Origin: Conidiobolus incongruus B7586
Taxonomy: Eukaryota > Entomophthoromycota > Entomophthoromycetes > Entomophthorales > Conidiobolaceae
Reading direction: 5' to 3'
Length of the DNA: 20,732 nucleotides
Assembly: GCA_000697335.1 (NCBI GenBank)
Contig: JNEM01011471.1
Span: forward strand, 1-20,732
This document shows positions 1 through 9,084 of the stretch, in pieces. The notes below the pieces were generated by a model. It was not told the DNA's origin. It was given only the letters and a program-made list of their open reading frames with translations, and made no database searches. Each line of letters starts with the position of its first letter. The stretch's first letter is position 1. The translations under genes and the position numbers were made by a program.

Positions 1-206
1 TGACAAATTTATAATTTACCTTAGTTAATTATTAAAGGTTAATATTTTTGTTAATAGTTTACTAAATATATTTAAATATATTTATTTATTATCAAATAAT
101 ATATTTTAACTATATATTATAGTTTTAGGTAATTTAATATATATAATTATTTTAATTATTAATTAAAATATATATACTTTTGATTTTATAACTTATTTTT
201 ATAGGT
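1..206. mobile_element. Right inverted repeat of a Tc1-like transposon (cut by window edge)
   Basis: This stretch resembles the two ~200-base ends of the element at 393-1943 and lies in the same orientation as that element's right end. Its outer end reads TTTTATAACTTATTTTTATA and then GG, followed by TA at 207-208, the usual Tc1/mariner target. A second, weaker version of the motif lies near 4-27, so the end carries two direct repeats about 179 bases apart. The body of the element, with any transposase, would lie left of the window. Confidence 0.6.
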
Positions 207-719
207 TAGTATATATAAATTATTTTAAAACTAAAAAAAGCTATTTATAACTTATTAATATTTAAAAAACTAATTCTAATTAATATCTTTTAATTTATAA
301 TAAAGTTAAAAAATATAAAGATACCTATTTATTATAGTTAAAAATTGTTAAAACACTATAATATTAGTTATATAAATATTTCATTTATACTAGCCTATAA
401 AAATAAGTTATAAAATTATAATCATATATATTTTTATCAATAACTCTGTTAATTCTTAATTAAATCAATTTAAATTAAAATATATAATAAACCTCTATTA
501 TTTATTTATAATTGAATATATTTGATTAAATTATATTAATTTTAGTTAATATATTAAAATTTAAATTTTGCCTAAGATAAGTTATAAATTTGTATATTTT
601 GGTTATAAAAAGAAAATTAAAACTTAGTATATCTATTTTTTACTTTCCTAACTTCCTTAAGTTTATAGAATATAAAGTTAATTAACTTCTTACATTAAGA
701 AAGATTAATTTTATTTTAA

Positions 720-1625
720 GCTTCTTAAATATATTCCTAAAGCTTATTTAAATTTTTTGCTGGTGGGAAAGCTTTAATTATTTTTTTAACTAATCCTAAA
801 GGTGTTCAATTAGATTAAAGTTAAAAGATTAAAGAAGCTACTTTATAACAATTATTTTATTATTTTTAAACCATTTGGTAATAGAAATAATAATATAACA
901 AAAAGTATTATTTTGTTAGAAAATAACATTAGATTTATTTAACCTATATTATTCAATAGTTTTTTTTAATTTATTCTTTAGAACATTTTAATATATCTCA
1001 ATATTCATTCCCCTATTAATTTTATAAAGATATTTTATACTAGAAGATAACATATATCCTTAAATTATAACTAACCTATTATTATATTTTTAGGTTAAAA
1101 TAACATAATGGTTATAAAGTAGTTTTTTGTTTTTTTTAAAATATCTAGTTTTTTTTATTAAATTTATTAAGATATATTTTTGTTTTATTAAACTAAATAA
1201 CTTTATTCTAATTAGTTTTAGTTTAACTTCAATAGTGATATTTAAACTCCCACCTAACTTTATAATAGGATTTTTTTAATTAGGGGTGTTTTTTCTTAAA
1301 GTATAAATAGTATCTATTATAATATAAAGTATGTATAATAGTATTTATACTAACTAATATTCTTATATAGTCTTGTAATTTTTTTTATACTTCTACAATA
1401 GTATTATACTTACTTATATTAACTAACCTATAAATATACTTTTTATTTTGTTTATCTATAATCCTAATATACTTAAGTTGAAATTTAAATATATCCTTAT
1501 TATAATTTTTAACAACCTTCACTATAATAAACTAGCTAACACTAGTAATTCTAACAATCTTGCAAATTAATTTACCTTTATTATAGAGTTGATTAATATA
1601 CAAGTAAATCTTTTTAGAGAGGAAT
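720..1625 (-). pseudogene. Tc1-type transposase remnant
   Basis: Reading the minus strand from about 1620, a helix-turn-helix region is recognisable (QLYNKGKLICKIVRITSVS), followed by VKVVKNYNKD and then KKLQDYIRILVSINTII, the typical bipartite DNA-binding part of Tc1 transposases. Near 1265-1300 a KKKHP/LKKI stretch matches the family's segment before the catalytic domain. The catalytic end is seen near 800-870 as TKWFKNNKIIVIK and then IEHL, where E (805-807) matches the final acid of the DD34E triad. KKIIKAFPPAKNLNKL follows. Stop codons interrupt the frame, several at positions where the family has Trp (TGG to TAG), and a Pro before IEH reads as Leu. The first catalytic acid was not identified with certainty. 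Confidence 0.7.
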
Positions 1626-1679
1626 TTAAGTATTTTAATACTAATATTATTTAAAATAATAATTTACAATAATAATGTT

Positions 1680-1699
1680 AATATATATATATATATATA
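1680..1699. repeat. (AT)n microsatellite
   Basis: Uninterrupted AT dinucleotides just inside the right inverted repeat of the Tc1-like element. Confidence 0.9.
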
Positions 1700-2234
1700 A
1701 TTTAATCAAAAAAGATTTAAGTAATTTTTGTTTTATATACCCTTTTAACTCTTAAACCTATAAATTTATATCTCACCCTATTTAAAATTTAAGGTTTGAT
1801 ATATTAACTAATAATATATTAAATATAAATAAATATAACCTATTATAATCAGGTAATATACTTTAATTTAATTTAGTTAAGAATTATTTAAGTTATAGGT
1901 AAATATATAAGTGATTTTTATTTTATGACTTATTTTTACAGGCTAATATATATTAGAAATTGTCATTATTTAATTTTCAATTAATATTTAATACTTATTC
2001 TAATAAATAGTTTTATTTTCTTTTTATTTTATCTTTTTAACCTTATTTTTGAAATAAATTTAACTTGAATTATAAAATTGCTCTTTAGACAAAAATTAAT
2101 AATAATATATATTATGAAGAAAATTTAAAAAAATATATCATAATAATAAAATAACTAACTATAATAATAGTATTTGATTTTACTCTTTTTTTATATTAAA
2201 TATGGATTCCCAAAAAAATTACATTATTTTAAAT

Positions 2235-2560
2235 TTATTTAATATTATATTTAATATTAGAAACTATTATTAATTTAATAATCATATTGTTGTATATATG
2301 AGTCATAAAATAAGGCATGTTCTTGTTAATAAATGATGCTTTGATAGATGCAACTAAGGTTTTAATTGCATTTATCTATATTACAAATATATATTTCATT
2401 GGACAATAAAAGAGGCTCTCTTAGTTTTATTGCTTATTTTACAATCCATTCATAACTAAATTGATATATTTTTTTTATCTGAAAGAATGACTTCCAATGA
2501 CATTAATATCAATTTTCACCATTCTGAACCACATAGAACTGTAAACAATGGGGTTTTACA
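2235..2560 (-). pseudogene. Coding-like relic, minus strand, unidentified
   Basis: On the minus strand, 2235-2375 is an open frame of 46 codons with varied amino acids (for example KASFINKNMPYFMTHIYNN), improbable by chance in DNA this rich in A and T, where TAA is frequent. Just upstream on the same strand are two further short coding-like stretches (around 2365-2440, with REPLLLSNEIYICNIDKC, and around 2470-2545, with YSSMWFRMVKIDINVIG), in other frames or separated by stops. The patch is visibly less AT-rich than its surroundings. I read it as an eroded exon or gene of unknown family. Real exons separated by introns are an alternative. Confidence 0.35.
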
Positions 2561-3193
2561 ACACATATAACTCTAGAGCGGAAATATAAAACAAATAAAA
2601 ATTGATATATCATGTTAATATATCGATAAATGAATTGTATTGCAATGATTTCTGATTATTATAACTGATATATAGTAATAATATTCATAATTTAAGGAAT
2701 CTAATCAATAATAATCTCGATTATGATTTCCTGAATGAATATTTTTGATCTTTCAAAATAATAAAATTGAATCTATAAACTAAATCTAATATTTATAAAA
2801 AGTAAGATTTAAATAGTCATGATATAATTTAAAAATATCAATTTCTAATTACAAATCATTTCAATTATTTTAAAATACTATTATTAATACACTCGAGAAA
2901 ACACTTTAATTTATACCAATAAAATTTTGTTTTCAATAAACATGAATGAACTAAAATGCATTATTTTTTCAATTGTTCAAATATATAAAAATTTTCATTT
3001 AAATAAATTTAAGTGTGAGTTGATGGATAAAATATGTTATAAATAATATATTAAACTTAAATGATATAGTTTGATAAACATGTCATTCATAACTTTATTT
3101 TGTTATCAAAGTTGATAAATAGTGAACATTGCTAGTTCTCCATTTATATTTACAAAATATAAATATAAATAATCAATAAATAGACTATATTAA

Positions 3194-3505
3194 AGTTACT
3201 CACATAATAACCCGTTTGCCCAACTTTATCTTTCAGTCTATGGCCTAATGGAGATATAACCCTGAAATACTCGTCACATCACTTCGCACTCCTATTTTTC
3301 TGAAAACATAATACGCTACATTACACAATCTGCGACTGACGAATGGTTTATAAAAGAACCATTTTCTGAACATATTTTCATTAACACTTCCTGTCTTCCG
3401 TGAAGGCCATTAAATCCTAATAAAATACGTTAACTCGAACTATCAAAAGAACCACGAACAAGCCACTTCCTTTCTTATTATCAACTTTCTACTAGCAATC
3501 AGTAG
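3194..3505 (+). pseudogene. Coding-like relic in one frame, interrupted about four times
   Basis: A single plus-strand frame of about 103 codons reads as normal protein apart from about four stop codons (TAA or TGA), each of which could come from CAA or CGA by a C-to-T change. Typical pieces are NPFAQLYLSVYGLMEI, YFSENIIRYITQSATDEWF and EPRTSHFLSYYQLSTSNQ. It is the least AT-rich patch in the left half of the window. No domain is recognised. That one frame persists throughout, with no shift, suggests inactivation by point changes rather than slow indel decay. It could be a host gene or part of an unknown repeat. Confidence 0.5.
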
Positions 3506-4963
3506 AACTATAATATTATATTTCATTGCATTTGTATGATTTTACAAATATTAAATTTGTTTGACTCACACTATACAATATATTAAAATTTTCAATTTTA
3601 TTTCTAATAATTTTTCATATTAAACTTCAATAACTTAAATATTATTATTTTATATACTTCCAATATATTATTTATTTAAATCACTTAAATTTTAAAATAT
3701 AATATTATAAAATTTAAAATAAAATAGTTTTTTTATATATTAATAATATTTAAAAAGAAGGTAATATTAAAAATCAATTATTTTAGTATTATTATCAAAG
3801 AATAAAATAATATTTTTTTAAAATTCAATTTATTATATTTTGAATAGTTCAATATAAGGTAATTCCAATTTATTGACAAAATTTTTCATTTATTTTAATT
3901 ATAATTAAAAAAAAATAAAATGAAAATTAATCTTAATTACACATAATAAATATTTATATTATATATAATTAATTTATTGGATTTAGATATTCATATTATA
4001 GCTCGAAATATTATATAATATATATTGTACCTAAAGATTTAATAAAAATTAATCTAATATAATAATATGTTCCAGTTCAAAATCTTGTAATAAATTATTT
4101 GAATTTATTCTTAATTTTTTATGAGAATTAAATAATATTTTGTATTTAATTTAACCTAATTTTGATATTAAAAATATTTTAATATTTTTAAAGCCTGTAA
4201 TCTGAAACTAGTATTTAATTATTTATATTTATTGTCAATTTTAACCAATTCAAACTATACTATAATGGCTGTCATAAACTATTATAATTACTTTGTCAAT
4301 TATTTAAATATGTTGTAAATGTCCATAATGTATAATACAATGAAATTTAATATTGAAAAATTTTGACCTTTATTATCAAAAGATTTTTTATTCTATTAAA
4401 TTATATATAAATCTATCTTGAATATCAAAGAATATTAAATAAAATATATTATGAATAAACGTAATATAATATAACTATATATTTGAATATGTTAAATTGA
4501 ATTTAATTTGAAAATTAAAAAAGATTAATTAATTGTATAGATCCAAATATTTAAAAATTATAAATAAACATATGTTTTTTAAAATATAGTTTAATATTAA
4601 AATGATGATATATTTTTTGACTAATCTGTGTAATATATTATACCCCAAGCTTTTTAGTAAATTTTGTGATTAGTTACAATACATAAAATATAGAATAAAA
4701 ACTTGACAATAAGTATTGAAATTTTGAATATAGTTATTTCTCAACCAATAATTAAAATAAAGCTTTTCAAATTAGTAAATATTAAATTTATATTACTTAT
4801 TAAATAAATAATTAAAAATTTTATATTACTTATATCAATATTAATCAACTATTGGCCCTCTTAATATAATGATATGTCTACTAATGCGTATATCAAAATT
4901 TAGATACTTTTAGTAAGCTAATATGTTGCAACCTTTAGCTGTAATATTTTAAACTTTGTATGA
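3506..4963. other. AT-rich spacer without recognisable genes
   Basis: Almost pure A/T sequence with short homopolymer runs. The only frames seen are a dozen or so codons long, for example from the ATG at 4265, with nothing to support them. No RNA gene, terminal repeat or tandem array was seen. Confidence 0.6.
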
Positions 4964-5092
4964 GGTTCACAACTAACACAGTTTACAAATTGGTCTCATT
5001 TACTAAACCAATCACTCATATCACTGTATATTGGTTTAAATTAGGTGTTAGTTTTACTTGTTCATAAAATTGGTGATAATTTTGAAGTTATA
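4964..5092 (+). pseudogene. Weak coding-like relic left of the MITE
   Basis: After a TGA at 4961 the plus strand is open for 26 codons (GSQLTQFTNWSHLLNQSLIS and onward), stops once, then stays open to the MITE boundary (VLVLLVHKIGDNFEVI). Composition and amino-acid variety resemble coding sequence, but the piece is short and matches nothing I know. The MITE starts directly after it, so the transposon may have landed in an already dead or dying gene. Confidence 0.25.
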
Positions 5093-5094
5093 TA

Positions 5095-5294
5095 TTACTC
5101 TGCATTTTTAATAATAGGAATTTTTTGCAATTAAAAATAAATAAACATTTGAATATATGATATATAAAAATAAATATATAATATAAATTTAATAATTTCC
5201 TATTAACTTTATATATATTTATTTATTTCAAACTAATAATATGTTTGAAAAATCAGAAATTAAAAAATTTCCCATTATTTCAAATTCAAGGTAA
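5095..5294. mobile_element. 200-base MITE derived from the mariner-like family
   Basis: The left end reads TTACTCTGCATTTTTAATAA and the right end, read inward, TTACCTTGAATTTGAAATAA. Both are followed by AxGGGAA(T)-type sequence. They match the right and left ends of the mariner copy at 17209-18477, the right end with 35 or more consecutive identical bases. TA lies on both sides (5093-5094 and 5295-5296), giving the expected target duplication. There is no coding capacity. Inner sequence next to both ends is also shared with the full-length copies, so this is best explained as an internal-deletion derivative moved by their transposase. Confidence 0.85.
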
Positions 5295-5317
5295 TATTTA
5301 GTAAAATAAATATTTTA

Positions 5318-5410
5318 GTGGATTTTCCAGTTATATCTTTTGATGAAATATATTATATCACAGGGTACAGTATTAATAATCAATTATACTCTATAAATAT
5401 TTTCTCTTTT

Positions 5411-5446
<36 letters not shown>

Positions 5447-5455
5447 GAATGTTAG
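5318..5455 (+). pseudogene. Coding-like relic right of the MITE
   Basis: An open frame of 45 codons runs into the (AT)n tract at 5421. Before the tract it reads like ordinary protein (VDFPVISFDEIYYITGYSIN, then NQLYSINIFSF). There is no convincing start and no known family. The Ile/Tyr tail is just the translated microsatellite. It may belong with the relic on the other side of the MITE, but frame and order do not prove it. Confidence 0.28.
5421..5446. repeat. (AT)n microsatellite
   Basis: About 13 uninterrupted AT units, preceded by an ACACACATAC stretch. Confidence 0.9.
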
Positions 5456-5748
5456 TGATTCCATCAAATAGTTGATTTATTACAAAAGCATCATATTCAT
5501 ACAATTTTCAGAATTTCAAATTAAAATTATAATTAAATTATAAACTATAAATGATAAAAAAATCATTACTAATTTCACAATAAAAATATATTTTCTTTAA
5601 ATATGTATATTTTTTCTGTGTTTTTCATCAAAATCTAACCACTAAAAGAAATTTAATCTACTATTCAATATTCTTGAGATGCTTTACAAGTGCTATAATA
5701 AAGAAATGATACATTATTCAATTTTTAATACTTGTAAATAATCTGTGA

Positions 5749-5913
5749 GAAATTCGATCACCTAATGTTCATTATGATTATTGAGTGAAAATCTTTATAA
5801 CAGTGCCTCAACGACACGAATTGGCCATATCAATACTTGAAAAGATATCTTACTATTTAACCCACTCATTGCAATCTAAATATTTGTTTATTTTAAAATT
5901 TAAAGAGTTCTAA
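5749..5913 (+). pseudogene. Coding-like relic, unidentified
   Basis: One plus-strand frame carries EIRSPNVHYDY, a TGA, then 42 open codons beginning VKIFITVPQRHELAISILEK and ending at TAA 5911-5913. The TGA could be a former CGA (Arg). A second coding-like stretch in another frame lies just upstream (around 5665-5735, FNILEMLYKCYNKEMIHY). The patch stands out from the A/T background. No family was recognised. Confidence 0.35.
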
Positions 5914-6821
5914 TAATTATAATAAAATTTAATTATAAACAAAACAAAATATTTATTTCCAATTTTATAATATTAAAAAATAATTGTTTTTAAAAAAATT
6001 TTAAATAAAAATTATAATTAAAAATTTATAAATTTTTTTAATTATTAATATTATAATGAAAATTTTAAAATTATGAAAATAAAATCTTAATATTAAAATT
6101 AATATAATTATTTATTGATATATTGATCTAATTTATCCAGAAATCAAATTATTCAATTGTGAAATTAATTTGTTTTAAAAACAACAGTTTATTCAATACC
6201 CAGTTTGATTAATTCAAAATGTTTATTAGTTTTGTTTCTTGATATTTATAAAGAGTATTCTTAAGACAAATATTAAAATAATTATATCATTATGTGAACA
6301 CTAGATTCAAAAACATAATTGATATATTATATATTATACCATACACATCCTGTTGAATCTCTAACTTGAAATTAAAAATCATAAAATTCACTACTAAAAA
6401 TCAAAATTTTTTATGCTACAAAAAATGATAAAAATAAATATACATTTGGCATAAAAAATCAATAAAAGATTTTTTATATTTAATTATTAATTAACAAAAT
6501 TAGTTTCAAACTTGCATCCTAAAGCTCCATTTTTTATTTTTCATCAAGATTAATCTTAAACTGTGTAAGATTTGCATTATATTTTGGAATGATATTAGTT
6601 GATATTTAATTATAGAAAATTATAATTTTAACTATTAGAGATATTTTTATGTACACTAATTTTAAGAATTGAATAATATGGATTTGATTGTTATAATGAT
6701 TATTAAATTGAAAAGCAACTAATTTAAAGTATTCATAAGATAAATATATGTATTACAATTTAAATACTATATAATAAAATTTTAATCAGTGTTTTATAAA
6801 GTACTGAAATTCTATCCCTGA
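5914..6821. other. AT-rich spacer without recognisable genes
   Basis: Very AT-rich throughout with many stops in all frames. No repeat family, RNA gene or regulatory motif was identified. Confidence 0.55.
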
Positions 6822-7126
6822 TTTAATCCAAATCAGTATTTCAAGCTAAAGCATCATGGTTCAATGTTAAGACTAAAAACATTCACTATAGAGCAGAGTA
6901 ATTTATCGAGAGCTTTAAATCAAGATCAATTCAAGTAGAAATCATACTTTCAAGAACATTGATTTCTCCAGATAATTCAAACTTTCGAAGAGGAACAATT
7001 GTTCGATACAAATTTTTCACACATGAAAAAGCTGAATTAGCTATTATGAGAATTGTATTAACGTTCATAATTATACTATTAATCATTAAATTAGCCAAGT
7101 ATTTAGGAGTTGATATATTGAATTAA
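6822..7126 (+). pseudogene. Relic with a hydrophobic C-terminal helix
   Basis: Two overlapping plus-strand frames look coding: 6822-6938 (38 codons, with NPNQYFKLKHHGSMLRLKTF) and, shifted by one base, 6902-7126 (74 codons, no early ATG). The second contains SPDNSNFRRGTIVRYKFF, a charged stretch, then a membrane-spanning-like segment (IVLTFIIILLIIKLAKYLGV) close to the end. The frame change suggests an old gene broken by an indel, or an intron boundary. A basic segment before a terminal helix would suit a membrane protein, but the family is unknown. Confidence 0.42.
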
Positions 7127-8304
7127 AAATTAATATTCTAATTTATTAATAGAATATTGACAATAGTAATTAAAAATTCTAAATAAATGATCAGATAATT
7201 TATAAAATTTTTGGACCATTTTTATTTAATGAAATTAATTCTTTTCTAATTATTAAACTGATTATATAAGAATAATACCTAAAGTTTTAATTTTGAAAAC
7301 AATAACAAAATATATTGTTATGAAGTTTAAGGAGCATTAATGAAAGATTATAAATTTCATTTTTGAGTCGTGATTATAAAATATATTATTTTAGTCTTTA
7401 TAAACCCTTAACTAATTGTTTTTATCACATTATTGAAATTTCATAAAATTAGTCTATTAAAATTTACATTTTAGAAAAAATTTTCACCTCATTATCAAAT
7501 TTTAACAAATTTGAAATGTAGAAACTAGCAAGATATAAGCATGTTGAATAGTCCTTAATACTTGATTAGCATAATATATACTTCAGATGTTAACTATTTA
7601 TAGATTCTTAAAAATTATTTAAAATAACATAAATTATTATTGAAAATTGATTATTAGGTAGAAAATTTAATACATTGTTGAATTTATACTCTCATTTCAT
7701 TCTAAAAAAATATTTTTATCATTAAATTTAGTTGAAAAAAATCTAAGCGAAATATATAATCAATAAATTTAGATATTATTTAATAATATTTACATATAAT
7801 AATATCATGAATTTTCACAATAATTCATTATTATATTTGTTATTAAGTAGAAATTCTTAATTTTTCAACACTTGAACAAATTTAACTCAAAATTTGAAAA
7901 TATTATAAATAATATATATATATATATATATATAATATTTATAATATTTTTTTGAAATTCATTTAACCTATTTATATCTTAAAACTAAATTACTATTTTT
8001 GAAATAAAGAAATATAGATATATGGTTTATAATAATAAATATGAATTAAATAATTATGTCCCCCTTTTCATATATTAGATTTTAAATTTTGAAAAATATA
8101 AATTACACTTATTTATACATTTATAATGACTTGTAACAGCTTATAATAGATAATTGTTAATATATTATATTAAATTCAAAATCTGATTTTATATTAAAAA
8201 TCAATAGTTGATTTTGATAGATAAGGGAGATAAATATAATTTGTTTACAATTAATAAATTATATCGCAGTTACAAATTGTGATAAATTATCGCCTTTATA
8301 AAAC
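7127..8304. other. AT-rich spacer with a long palindrome
   Basis: No coding-like frames, terminal repeats or RNA genes were seen. The only notable structure is the AT palindrome at 7897-7950. Confidence 0.55.
7897..7950. repeat. 54-base near-perfect AT palindrome
   Basis: The left arm AAAATATTATAAATAATATA and the right arm, read on the other strand (AAAATATTATAAATATTATA), meet in an (AT)n centre. The arms differ at only a couple of positions. It could extrude as a cruciform. It may simply be an expanded AT tract with symmetric flanks, or the footprint of a small inverted repeat. Confidence 0.75.
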
Positions 8305-8312
8305 ATCTTGAT

Positions 8313-8409
8313 AATGATGAAATTGATTGGGAATTAGTCAATCAACACGGCATATTTTTCAATTGCATGGTATGACAAACAAAGATTAAATATTTGTATG
8401 ACTCAGTAA
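8313..8409 (+). pseudogene. Weak coding-like relic
   Basis: Two overlapping short frames read like protein: 8313-8375 (NDEIDWELVNQHGIFFNCMV) and 8338-8409 (SINTAYFSIAWYDKQRLNIC). Each is only about 20 codons, so this is a weak call based on amino-acid variety and the locally lower AT content. Confidence 0.2.
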
Positions 8410-8741
8410 AACTTTATGTAAAACATATAATTGAAGTGATCTCTTTATGCGGCATTTTATTAAATTAATTAGGATCTTTGGTTTAAAAAGAATGTTTCCA
8501 TTTGTAGTAAAAAATTTAACTAATATCATAATTAATTAATATATATAATTCAAAAATTTTTTTTGAAAATATAAGTGTTTAAATTTTATAAGTTTTTATT
8601 AAGTCAAATTGTTCAAAAATTCTTTTTTCATCTAATTCAAGTAACCATTGAAAGGTATTTAAAAACAACTTGATTTCCAAATTAAGATATTTAATGACAA
8701 TCGATTAGGAATTTATCATTTAAAACAATTATCTGTTTTAA

Positions 8742-8900
8742 ATCATTAATAAACATTCCAATCTGAAAGCTGATAATACAAATTTATCAGTGCTTAATTA
8801 CTGGTGAATCTGAACTCTGATTAAAGCTAGACAAAAATCAAATATGTGGATTATAATTCTCGAATTGATTAATTATTGTTTTAACCTTTTAACCCTTTAA
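8742..8900 (+). pseudogene. Coding-like relic close upstream of the transcription factor
   Basis: One frame of 52 codons is interrupted only by two nearby TGA codons. It reads KADNTNLSVLNYW, then TLIKARQKSNMWIIILELIN and a short hydrophobic end. Both TGAs could be former CGA or TGG codons. It ends 184 bases before the transcription factor's first ATG, so it overlaps the likely promoter region. An untranslated or regulatory role for this less AT-rich patch is therefore possible too. Confidence 0.33.
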
Positions 8901-9084
8901 CTATCGCCAATTTTTAACTCTGTATTTTTCTTTATTATTTACGTCGGCAATCATATTAGTAATATTGATTTAGCTTGATACTTTGATTCATATTAGTTTA
9001 TTTCTCTTAAACAGTTTTATCAGTTTGCTCAAAGGATAACACTGAGTATTTTTTGCCATAAATTCAGTTCAAGGTTTAATTTGT

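Larger units (their letters stand above)
393..1943 (-). mobile_element. Decayed Tc1-like DNA transposon with long IR/DR-type ends
   Basis: Imperfect inverted repeats of about 200 bases (393-600 and 1745-1943) enclose a broken minus-strand transposase. TA flanks both ends (391-392 and 1944-1945), as expected for the TA target duplication of this superfamily. Each end contains an outer and an inner direct repeat: GCCTATAAAAATAAGTTATA at 393 and GCCTAAGATAAGTTATA at 571, with a weaker pair on the right near 1763-1785 and 1921-1943. The length of about 1.55 kb is normal for Tc1-like elements with long ends. It cannot be autonomous because the transposase frame is broken many times. Confidence 0.72.

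Noticed and set aside
3236-3300. tRNA-like A-box (TGGCCTAATGG)
   Set aside because: No matching B-box (GGTTCGAxTCC) follows and the flanks do not pair as an acceptor stem. The piece lies inside a coding-like frame.
3342-3363. Hairpin AATGGTT / AACCATT with TATAAAAG in the loop
   Set aside because: A 7-base stem is expected by chance, and it falls within a coding-like relic, so no promoter or terminator is claimed.
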